From NCBI GenBank assembly GCA_937897785.1, contig CALCNB010000070.1, positions 1 to 12,903 of the forward strand: a stretch of DNA of 12,903 nucleotides, in the 5' to 3' direction. The notes beneath the pieces were generated by a model. That model worked only from the letters and a program-made list of their open reading frames with translations, made no database searches and was not told the origin of the DNA. The stretch is from an uncultured Cellvibrionales bacterium. GTDB taxonomy: Bacteria > Pseudomonadota > Gammaproteobacteria > Pseudomonadales > UBA7434. This document shows, piece after piece, positions 1 through 5,820 of the stretch (position 1 is its first letter; each line of letters opens with the position of its first letter). The position numbers and the translations under genes were made by a program.

Positions 1-1614
1 CTTTGCTTGCATAGGATCTGGTGGAGGCGGATTCATTTTTTGCTGTAAAAACATTGTTATGCCCATTAATAATGGCAAAACAAAATAAGGGTCCATCACA
101 GAAAGATCTGTTATCCAACCAATAAAAGGGGCGTGACGAAGTTCAACGCTTTCCATTAATGCCCAATACAAAGCAATAAACACCGGCATCTGGATCAGAA
201 TCGGTAGGCAGCCCCCCAGCGGATTAATTTTTTCTTTTTGATAAAGTTCCATCATGGCTTTTGATTGAGCCTGCTTATCATCGGCGTGACGCTCTCTCAG
301 CTCTAACAACTTAGGTTGAACTCTTCGCATGTTTGCCATTGATCGATAACTGGCAGCTGATAACCTAAAGAACAAGGCTTTTATAACAATGGTTAGCATG
401 ATAATTGCTACACCCCAGTTACCAAACCCTGGAAAAACCTCATAAACCTCACCAAACATATGAGCTTCACCCATAGCGAAGAAATAGAGCAAGGTATAAA
501 GCGGTTGAGCAATCCACCATAGCCAACCATAATCAACAGTAAGATCTAGATTGGGGGCTATTTCTTGAAGTCGGTATTGGTATTTTGGTCCAGCATAGAA
601 TTTGGCACCTATCGTCTTAGTTTGATTTTTTTCAACAGCAAACGGCGTCAAAAAACCAATAACATTTAATCCTGATTTTGTTTCCTTGGTATAGTAATTA
701 TAGTTTTCATTAGGGCTGGGTATCCATGCGCTGACAAAGTAATGCTGAATCATAGCAACCCATCCACCAGTATTTTGAAATCTGGTTTTTTTGTTTTTTA
801 TCTCTTTAAAGCTAATTTTTTTATAAGGGTCGTCATTGGTGGTGGTGGCTGCTCCTAGGTAAGATTGCATACCAAAACCAGCACTATCAGCGCCAGGGTC
901 AGCCGAATCATCTCGACTTATTTGTGAATAATAAGTTGAAGCCCACCGGCTATCTGACTGGTTATCAACGATATAATCCACGTCAATTAAGTAATCATTT
1001 GATTTAAATGTATATCTTTTGGTTAAGCGAACGCCGCTTGCATCATTAAAGTACAAGTCAACAACAAGTTTTTCTTGGTTTTGCATAACATAATTAGAGG
1101 CAGCCGAATCAAAGCGAGCAAAAGCAGACTTAACTTCCGTTCCGCTAGGGCCGATTAAACCAGACTGAGCGGTATAGGTTCTTTTTCTATTTTTTTCTAA
1201 TAACAATAATGGCTCTGCACCTTCTTCTTGTTTTGATAGGTGTTTTAATAGCGCAACCTCGATTATATCGCCACCCAACGAGTCGATCACAACTCTAATC
1301 GTGTCTGTTTCTACAACAATATTTCTTGATGAGTTAAAGGGTTTTCCGGGCGCGCTGCCTCTATCACCAACCATTGGATGGGTTATAGGAGTGCTATCAA
1401 TAACTTTAATATTTGGGCCCGTGTCTTTTTGGCTGACGCCAACAACATCAACTGGCTCGGCAAGCAAGCCCTGCTCATATTCTTTATTGAGCCGCTCAGT
1501 CACAGCAGCATCATAGTCTGATGAAAAACCTACCCACTGCTTCAATAGTATTAAAACTAAACCAGCAATCAGAGCAAACAGGAAAAAGCGCGGAAGATCT
1601 TTACTTATATTCAT
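1..1614 (-). CDS. yidC: Membrane protein insertase YidC (C-terminus cut by window edge)
   Basis: YidC inserts and folds inner-membrane proteins, alone or with SecYEG. The frame is open for 538 codons from an ATG (1612-1614) to the window edge with no stop; the protein ends at ...PPPDPMQAK, so the last helix and basic tail (about 45-50 residues by comparison with E. coli YidC) are missing. Visible parts are an N-terminal membrane anchor (about residues 6-27, FFLFALIAGLVLILL), a large periplasmic domain, and the conserved core with NMRRVQPKLLELRERHADDK and NPLGGCLPILIQMPVF. At the groove position where E. coli has Arg366 there is a lysine (about residue 412, in TIVIKALFF), which keeps the positive charge. 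The gene starts 18 bases after yidD. An AAGG about 14 bases before the ATG is a weak ribosome site lying inside a small palindrome at 1622-1634. Identification is secure. Confidence 0.97.
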   Translation of the reverse strand, partial: MNISKDLPRFFLFALIAGLVLILLKQWVGFSSDYDAAVTERLNKEYEQGLLAEPVDVVGVSQKDTGPNIKVIDSTPITHPMVGDRGSAPGKPFNSSRNIVVETDTIRVVIDSLGGDIIEVALLKHLSKQEEGAEPLLLLEKNRKRTYTAQSGLIGPSGTEVKSAFARFDSAASNYVMQNQEKLVVDLYFNDASGVRLTKRYTFKSNDYLIDVDYIVDNQSDSRWASTYYSQISRDDSADPGADSAGFGMQSYLGAATTTNDDPYKKISFKEIKNKKTRFQNTGGWVAMIQHYFVSAWIPSPNENYNYYTKETKSGLNVIGFLTPFAVEKNQTKTIGAKFYAGPKYQYRLQEIAPNLDLTVDYGWLWWIAQPLYTLLYFFAMGEAHMFGEVYEVFPGFGNWGVAIIMLTIVIKALFFRLSAASYRSMANMRRVQPKLLELRERHADDKQAQSKAMMELYQKEKINPLGGCLPILIQMPVFIALYWALMESVELRHAPFIGWITDLSVMDPYFVLPLLMGITMFLQQKMNPPPPDPMQAK

Positions 1615-1632
1615 ATCAAACAACAAGCCTTG

Positions 1633-1893
1633 TTATGGTGTAATCGTTTTATCAATTTCATCTATTCCGCCGCTGTTGCCAGGGTGACATTTTGATAGTC
1701 GTTTTATACTCAAATAAAAACCCTTAACCAGACCGTGATTCTCAAAAGCCTGTATTGAATATTGCGAGCAGCTTGGATAAAACCGGCAGCTTGGGCCAAT
1801 TAAAGGGCTAATGGTTAATTGGTAAAGACGCAGCAATTTAATTGCGATTTTACTTAAGAGGTTTAGTTTTGCTTTTTGCTTAACTTCAGCCAT
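1633..1893 (-). CDS. yidD: Membrane protein insertion efficiency factor YidD
   Basis: This 86-residue protein belongs to the YidD (DUF37) family, small membrane-associated proteins always found between rnpA and yidC and thought to help YidC-dependent insertion. The family signature is plain: LYQLTISPLIGPSCRFYPSC followed by SQYSIQAFENHG, with the paired cysteines and the PSC-S-Y motif, and then the C-terminal CHPGNSGGIDE. The N-terminal half is amphipathic and basic, suited to lying on the inner membrane face. The start is an ATG with a good AAGGAG about 11 bases upstream, inside the end of rnpA; the two genes overlap by 31 bases, suggesting translational coupling. Length is normal for the family. 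Confidence 0.96.
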   Translation of the reverse strand: MAEVKQKAKLNLLSKIAIKLLRLYQLTISPLIGPSCRFYPSCSQYSIQAFENHGLVKGFYLSIKRLSKCHPGNSGGIDEIDKTITP

Positions 1894-2303
1894 TGCTTTT
1901 CTAGCTCCTTTTTAAGCTCGATATTAGTAAGTAAGTGCGCTTTTGGCTTTACTAACACAACGATATCGAAAAACATTTTAAGCTTTTCTTGTTCCATTAA
2001 ACAATCGTGAGTATTTACCCCACAACTGTCGTTATATGTGCCTGCTCGGTGGTGGCGGAAGGACTCTCGAATAGCTCGCTTTATTTTGTTTCTGTTTACA
2101 GCTAATGGAATGTGTTTTTTTGCGACAACTATACCAAGCCTAGAGTGGCTCAGCTGGTTTTCTCGCGATAAGAAAGTGAAGTAGCCGCCACCTTGCTTAT
2201 ATTCGACACCATCAAAAACGGTTTTGTAGTTTTTCGAGTTAAGCAATCTGTGGTTTTTTTTAAACGATAGATGGCCGGTTTTGTGTGTTGGTGTGCTTAA
2301 CAT
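1863..2303 (-). CDS. rnpA: Ribonuclease P protein component
   Basis: RnpA is the protein cofactor of RNase P; it binds the catalytic RNA and the 5' leader of precursor tRNA. The family core is clear: LSFKKNHRLLNSKNYKTVF near the N-terminus, LGIVVAKKHIPLAV, then the RNR signature NRNKIKRAIRESFR (about residues 70-83), and the DIVVLVKP strand. The start is uncertain. ATG at 2303 gives 146 residues and is chosen here; an in-frame TTG at 2312 gives 149, and neither has a convincing Shine-Dalgarno sequence. Both are longer than the 119 residues of E. coli RnpA, partly because of an N-terminal extension of about 10 residues but mainly because of roughly 20 extra residues between RESFR and DIVV (about residues 84-112, with two cysteines). 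The gene follows rpmH by about 80 bases and overlaps yidD. Confidence 0.95.
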   Translation of the reverse strand: MLSTPTHKTGHLSFKKNHRLLNSKNYKTVFDGVEYKQGGGYFTFLSRENQLSHSRLGIVVAKKHIPLAVNRNKIKRAIRESFRHHRAGTYNDSCGVNTHDCLMEQEKLKMFFDIVVLVKPKAHLLTNIELKKELEKQWLKLSKKQN

Positions 2304-2383
2304 ATTGGCCAAAGAAGCGCTGGTTTAAGTCTTAACTGTAAGAATAGACGCAGTCCCGTCGTAACAGCTTAAAAGGGCAGGAT

Positions 2384-2518
2384 TTATGCACTTAACACTT
2401 TTCTTCCTTTGGCGCGACGACGATTGATTAGTTGGCGCCCGCTTTTGGTTGCCATTCGGCTTCTAAAGCCGTGTGTGCGCTTTCGCTTAAGTGTGCTTGG
2501 TTGAAACGTTCTTTTCAT
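2384..2518 (-). CDS. rpmH: 50S ribosomal protein L34
   Basis: This 44-residue, strongly basic protein matches L34 almost throughout: MKRTFQPSTLKRKRTHGF, then RSRMATKSGRQLINRRRAKG and the ending RKVLSA. L34 is a component of the large ribosomal subunit. It is the first gene of the leftward group rpmH-rnpA-yidD-yidC and lies next to the origin, as in most gammaproteobacteria. The Shine-Dalgarno region is weak: GGTAACCGAC precedes the ATG and forms part of a small palindrome (2520-2530). Transcription probably starts about 60 bases upstream from the promoter at 2588-2616. Identification and start are secure. Confidence 0.98.
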   Translation of the reverse strand: MKRTFQPSTLKRKRTHGFRSRMATKSGRQLINRRRAKGRKVLSA

Positions 2519-2587
2519 GTCGGTTACCGATAAGCTGAATATATTTAACCCTGCCATTTCTGTCTTGCAACAGTTGACGGGCGCAGA

Positions 2588-2616
2588 ATTTTACGCGGTA
2601 TACACCTAACTATCAA
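2588..2616 (-). promoter_or_regulatory. Sigma70-type promoter of rpmH
   Basis: Reading the minus strand, TTGATA (2611-2616) and TAAAAT (2588-2593) are separated by exactly 17 bases. They match the sigma70 -35 and -10 elements at five of six positions each. The following TCTGCGCC is a GC-rich discriminator, typical of ribosomal-protein promoters under growth-rate and stringent control. The predicted start near 2580 gives a leader of about 60 bases before rpmH. That it drives rnpA, yidD and yidC as well is inferred from tight spacing. Confidence 0.75.
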
Positions 2617-2703
2617 TCCCCAAGCGGCATTATTTAGTTTAAACACAGGTATTTTTTAACAACCATGTGCTGATTATAATTGAAGAAGGATGATTGTTTT
2701 TGC

Positions 2704-2723
2704 GGTAGTGATTCTTCACTACC
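2704..2723. repeat. Perfect 8-bp inverted repeat in the origin region
   Basis: GGTAGTGA (2704-2711) and TCACTACC (2716-2723) are perfect reverse complements separated by TTCT. No T-run follows on either strand, so it does not look like a terminator. It may be a protein-binding site or a cruciform within the origin. An imperfect second inverted repeat (CAACACC with GGTGGTTG, 2728-2745) follows immediately. Confidence 0.6.
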
Positions 2724-2756
2724 ACATCAACACCTCTTGGTGGTTGAGCCCACAAG

Positions 2757-2765
2757 ATATCCACA
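2757..2765 (+). promoter_or_regulatory. DnaA box, one mismatch
   Basis: ATATCCACA differs from the consensus TTATCCACA only at the first base. It directly borders the left side of the A+T-rich block, the expected position for a box that anchors DnaA next to the unwinding element. Confidence 0.65.
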
Positions 2766-2770
2766 GCTTG

Positions 2771-2907
2771 TCAATATGTTAATAACTGATTAGAAAAAAA
2801 AATATATTTTTATTGTTTGGATCGACGGCTTTTGTTCAAATTGTTGTTTTATAAAGCTATTATCTTTTTTTTGGTTACAATTCGACCTTTTTTATGTTGT
2901 TTTTTTC
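2771..2907. other. A+T-rich block, candidate DNA unwinding element
   Basis: Only about 31 of 137 bases are G or C by hand count (about 77% A+T), well below the neighbouring genes. The block has a run of nine A followed by TATATTTTTATTG, and two copies of TGTTGTTTT (2842-2850 and 2895-2903). That motif matches the TNTTNTTTT core of the E. coli 13-mers. It is flanked on both sides by DnaA boxes. Function as an unwinding element is inferred from position and composition. Confidence 0.55.
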
Positions 2908-2916
2908 TGTGGATAA
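2908..2916 (-). promoter_or_regulatory. Perfect DnaA box overlapping the dnaA -35 element
   Basis: TGTGGATAA is the exact reverse complement of the consensus TTATCCACA. It covers the predicted -35 hexamer of the dnaA promoter (2910-2915), so DnaA bound here should block RNA polymerase. This fits the known negative autoregulation of dnaA; the site may also serve the origin. Confidence 0.8.
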
Positions 2917-2938
2917 AACTGTCGCCTAGGTCTATAAT
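2910..2938 (+). promoter_or_regulatory. dnaA promoter
   Basis: A perfect TATAAT (2933-2938) lies 17 bases after TGGATA (2910-2915), a 4/6 match to the -35 consensus. The bases after the -10, GGCGGCC, form a GC-rich discriminator, which suggests stringent (ppGpp) control. The start site would be near 2945, giving a leader of about 54 bases before the TTG start codon. Confidence 0.7.
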
Positions 2939-2948
2939 GGCGGCCACC

Positions 2949-2980
2949 GTGCCTGTTGGCACAATCTTTTTTTCTTTTTT
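2949..2980 (+). promoter_or_regulatory. Hairpin plus T-tract in the dnaA leader
   Basis: GTGCC (2949-2953) and GGCAC (2958-2962) can pair around a TGTT loop. They are followed by AATC and two T-runs (seven and six T, 2967-2980, split by one C). The pattern resembles a weak intrinsic terminator, but it begins only a few bases after the predicted transcription start. It could be a 5' stabilising stem, an early attenuator, or a terminator for transcripts entering from the origin. Confidence 0.35.
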
Positions 2981-2985
2981 GTCTT

Positions 2986-2990
2986 AGGAG
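2986..2990 (+). promoter_or_regulatory. Ribosome binding site of dnaA
   Basis: AGGAG ends eight bases before the TTG at 2999-3001. This strong, well-spaced site is what supports the unusual TTG start; no ATG or GTG in frame nearby gives a DnaA-like N-terminus. Confidence 0.8.
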
Positions 2991-2998
2991 TTATCGCT

Positions 2999-4552
2999 TT
3001 GCCCCCATTATCCTGTCGCTACATTTGGGATCGATGCGTTGATTATTTAGAAGACGAGCTACCTGCTCAGCAGTTCAATACGTGGATTCGTCCTCTACAG
3101 CTGGACGCGAACGATAAACAGATCCATTTATTGGCGCCAAACCGCTTTATTCGTGATTGGGTTACCGACAAATTTATGCCGCGCATAAACGAATTGACTC
3201 AAATGCTATCAGAGGGAGAGGGTCAGCCTGAAGTGGCTATTTCAGTTTTAAAACCCTCGGGCCCATTATCGGCTAAAACTAATATGCCGACTAAGAACGC
3301 TTTACAAAGCATCGATTTATCTGCCCACCCCAGCAAGCGTCAGATTGACTCGCCCACTCAGCCCGTGGGTTTGCAGGCGGCTGAGCCGACTCTGCGTGTC
3401 GAGCGTCGGGGTAGACCGCGGGAGGCTTCTTCTGGTTTGGTTGGTCAAACCGGCGCCTCAATAGCAGGCAGCTTTACGGGCACTCCCCTGCGACAACCAC
3501 TGAACTCGAATGTAGTTGATTCTCAGGGCCACCAAAATAACCTTATCTCGGCCTATCGCTTTGATAATTTTGTCGAGGGAAAATCTAATCAGCTGGCTCG
3601 AGCCGCAGCCATGCAGGTGGTAGAAAACCCAGGCGGCTCTTATAACCCGTTATTTTTATACGGGGGGGTTGGTTTAGGTAAAACCCATTTAATGCATGCG
3701 GTTGGTAATGCTCTGCAAGAAGTAAAACCCAATGCAAAGGTGGTATATCTTCATTCTGAGCGCTTTGTTGCCGACATGGTCAAAGCCCTTCAGTTGAATG
3801 CGATTAACGATTTTAAGCGCTATTACCGCTCCGTTGATGCTCTACTCATTGACGACATTCAGTTTTTTGCTAACAAGGAGCGCTCGCAAGAAGAGTTCTT
3901 CCATACCTTTAATGCTTTATTAGAGGGTGGCCAGCAGATGATTCTAACTTGTGACCGTTACCCCAAAGAGTTACGTGGTTTGGAGGAGCGATTAAAATCA
4001 CGCTTTGGTTGGGGTTTAACGGTCTCGGTGGAGCCGCCTGAGCTAGAGACAAGGGTTGCTATCTTGATGGCTAAAGCGGAGCAGGCGAAGGTTGATCTAC
4101 CCAATGAGGCCGCTTTCTTTTTGGCGCAAAGGGTTCGGTCAAATGTTCGGGAGTTAGAGGGCGCACTGAAAAGGGTGGTAGCGAGCGCTCACTTCACAAA
4201 ATCCGAGATTGATATAGCCTTGATCAAGGAGTCGTTAAAAGACCTTTTGGCGTTGCAGGACAAGCAGGTCAGCATTGATAACATACAGCGCACCAGTGCC
4301 GAATATTATAAGATTAAAGTGGCTGATTTAATGTCAAAGCGCCGCAGCCGTTCGGTCGCTAGACCTAGGCAAATGGCTATGGCGTTAGCAAAAGAACTGA
4401 CCAACCACAGCTTGCCTGAAATTGGCGATGCCTTTGGTGGCAGAGACCACACAACCGTCCTTCACGCCTGCAAAAAGATCAAAGAGCTGCGTGATACGAG
4501 CTCGGATATTCGTGAAGATTATCAGAACTTATTGCGAACACTGGCGACATAA
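2999..4552 (+). CDS. dnaA: Chromosomal replication initiator protein DnaA
   Basis: DnaA binds DnaA boxes, forms an ATP-dependent filament, melts the origin and recruits DnaB helicase. The 517-residue protein has domain I (about 1-80, with DELPAQQFNTWIRPLQ), a long low-complexity linker domain II (about 85-180), the AAA+ domain III, and DNA-binding domain IV. Visible motifs are Walker A GGVGLGKT (222-229), Walker B LLIDDI (282-287), the arginine-finger region RLKSRFGWGL (331-340), and the domain IV signature GRDHTTVLHA (481-490). It is longer than E. coli DnaA (467 residues), mostly in domain II, and close to Pseudomonas proteins. Translation starts at TTG behind a good AGGAG. It is first in the dnaA-dnaN-recF series, and a DnaA box over its promoter suggests autorepression. 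Confidence 0.98.
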   Translation: MPPLSCRYIWDRCVDYLEDELPAQQFNTWIRPLQLDANDKQIHLLAPNRFIRDWVTDKFMPRINELTQMLSEGEGQPEVAISVLKPSGPLSAKTNMPTKNALQSIDLSAHPSKRQIDSPTQPVGLQAAEPTLRVERRGRPREASSGLVGQTGASIAGSFTGTPLRQPLNSNVVDSQGHQNNLISAYRFDNFVEGKSNQLARAAAMQVVENPGGSYNPLFLYGGVGLGKTHLMHAVGNALQEVKPNAKVVYLHSERFVADMVKALQLNAINDFKRYYRSVDALLIDDIQFFANKERSQEEFFHTFNALLEGGQQMILTCDRYPKELRGLEERLKSRFGWGLTVSVEPPELETRVAILMAKAEQAKVDLPNEAAFFLAQRVRSNVRELEGALKRVVASAHFTKSEIDIALIKESLKDLLALQDKQVSIDNIQRTSAEYYKIKVADLMSKRRSRSVARPRQMAMALAKELTNHSLPEIGDAFGGRDHTTVLHACKKIKELRDTSSDIREDYQNLLRTLAT

Positions 4553-4612
4553 GCCGATGAGTGTTTAAATGTTTTTTATCACTACAATACCTTTACGGAG
4601 CGCAACAAAACA

Positions 4613-5725
4613 ATGAAATTTACCGTTTCGCGTGAACAATTATTACGGCCATTGACTTTGGTGGCAGGCGCAGTTGAGCGCCGACAAACGATGCCTATAT
4701 TAGCTAATTTGCTAGTCCGAGTGAGTGGTGATGTGCTTTATATAACAGGTACGGATCTTGAGGTTGAACTGAGTGCGACCATTACTCCGATTGCCAAGGC
4801 TGAATCTGATGGGGATATTACGGTTCCCGCGAGAAAATTTGTTGATATCTGTAAGTCGCTACCCGACGGCTGTGATATTGGCTTTGAGCTCGACGGCGGA
4901 AAAGCGATTGTGAAAAGCGGCAGAAGTCGCTATACCTTGGCAACATTGCCAGCCACCGACTTTCCCTCAGTTCAGCGCGACGACAGTGGCTTTTCAGTGA
5001 CAGTGAACCAAGGTGATTTTGCTCGTTTATTGAGCAGAACGGGGTTTTCTATGGCCCAACAAGACGTTCGTTATTATTTAAACGGCATGCTCTGGGAGTT
5101 ATCTGATCGAACTTTCAAATCGGTGGCGACAGACGGGCACCGTTTAGCCATTGCTCACATAGACCTCGCCGATACTGTTGAGGGTGAAAAACAGCAGTTT
5201 ATTATTCCTCGTAAAGGGGTGGTTGAGTTAACTCGGCTGCTTGCGGATGAGTCGGCCAACATAACGGTAGAGTTTGGCGCCAACCATATTCGAGCCACAA
5301 CCGATGGCATGGTGTTTGTTTCAAAGTTAGTAGATGGCAAGTTTCCAGATTACGAGCGAGTTTTGCCTAAAGGTGGCAACAAGCTAGTGGTTGCAAAGAA
5401 GGAAGACTTAAAGGCCGCGCTGTCTCGTTCGGCGATTTTATCGAATGAAAAATTCAGAGGTATTCGTTTCACGCTTAGCGATGGCTTGGTAGGTATTCAA
5501 GCTAATAACCCAGAGCAAGAAGAGGCGCATGAGGAGGTTTCTGTTAATTATCAAGGAGATACGGTCGAAATGGGCTTTAACGTCAGTTATTTGATTGAGG
5601 TACTTGGTGTGCTTGGCAGTGATGAAGTGAACATCACTCTCTCAGATTCAGCGAGCAGCGCCTTGATTCAGGACGGCAATGCTGATAACAACGCTCTTTA
5701 TGTTGTGATGCCTATGCGTTTATAG
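4613..5725 (+). CDS. dnaN: DNA polymerase III beta subunit (sliding clamp)
   Basis: DnaN forms the ring-shaped dimer that holds DNA polymerase III on DNA and recruits ligase, MutS, Hda and repair polymerases. The 370-residue protein is the normal length (E. coli 366) and follows the family throughout: MKFTVSREQLLRPLTLVAGA at the N-terminus, RRQTMPILANLLV, YYLNGMLWEL and VATDGHRLA in the middle, GKFPDYERVLPKG, and the near-invariant C-terminus YVVMPMRL that contributes to the partner-binding pocket. It starts with ATG 60 bases after dnaA; a GGAG lies 12 bases upstream, rather far. No terminator is visible between dnaA and dnaN, so they are probably cotranscribed. Confidence 0.98.
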   Translation: MKFTVSREQLLRPLTLVAGAVERRQTMPILANLLVRVSGDVLYITGTDLEVELSATITPIAKAESDGDITVPARKFVDICKSLPDGCDIGFELDGGKAIVKSGRSRYTLATLPATDFPSVQRDDSGFSVTVNQGDFARLLSRTGFSMAQQDVRYYLNGMLWELSDRTFKSVATDGHRLAIAHIDLADTVEGEKQQFIIPRKGVVELTRLLADESANITVEFGANHIRATTDGMVFVSKLVDGKFPDYERVLPKGGNKLVVAKKEDLKAALSRSAILSNEKFRGIRFTLSDGLVGIQANNPEQEEAHEEVSVNYQGDTVEMGFNVSYLIEVLGVLGSDEVNITLSDSASSALIQDGNADNNALYVVMPMRL

Positions 5726-5761
5726 CGCAGGTAATATTGCTATTTTATCCTCGCATTTACT

Positions 5762-5793
5762 CTTGTTGATACAAGCTGCCGGTATACCAGCTT
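5762..5793. repeat. Two overlapping inverted repeats before recF
   Basis: In the 78-base dnaN-recF gap, CTTGT (5762-5766) pairs with ACAAG (5771-5775), and AAGCTG (5773-5778) pairs with CAGCTT (5788-5793), with an 8-bp palindrome GGTATACC (5781-5788) between the latter arms. The two stems share bases 5773-5775 and cannot form together in full. No T-run follows. They may mark a regulatory site or RNA structure upstream of recF, or be chance. Confidence 0.35.
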
Positions 5794-5804
5794 ATTCGGG
5801 TAAT

Positions 5805-5820
5805 TGTTTCACGTGAAACT
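5805..5820. promoter_or_regulatory. parS-like ParB binding site at the recF start
   Basis: TGTTTCACGTGAAACT matches the bacterial parS consensus TGTTTCACGTGAAACA at 15 of 16 positions, and its inner 14 bases are a perfect palindrome. parS sites cluster near chromosomal origins and nucleate ParB, which loads SMC/MukB-type complexes and drives origin segregation. This one lies about 2.9 kb from the putative origin and covers the recF start codon. Confidence 0.88.

Larger units (their letters stand above)
2640..2930. other. Probable chromosomal replication origin (oriC)
   Basis: The 480-base gap between rpmH and dnaA contains no plausible gene. It holds a near-consensus DnaA box (2757-2765), a very A+T-rich block (2771-2907) and a perfect DnaA box (2908-2916), between divergent gene groups transcribed away from it. 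The rpmH-dnaA gap is an established origin location in Pseudomonas-type bacteria. Only one GATC (2820-2823) is present in the whole gap, so there is no dense Dam/SeqA cluster as in E. coli oriC. Few boxes are recognisable by eye, so boundaries are approximate; the dnaA-dnaN gap (60 bases) has no evident boxes. Confidence 0.7.

Noticed and set aside
1301..1516. Plus-strand 71-codon frame opposite yidC
   Set aside because: It is antisense to the YidC periplasmic domain, which reads through without interruption; no ribosome site or family match.
1622..1634. AACAAG-C-CTTGTT palindrome between yidD and yidC as a regulatory hairpin
   Set aside because: The loop would be one base as written; with a workable loop only about four pairs remain. 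It does include the weak yidC ribosome site, but that is too little for a claim.
5155..5340. Minus-strand open frame inside dnaN
   Set aside because: It lies wholly within the secure dnaN gene, shows no family resemblance, and is a shadow frame.
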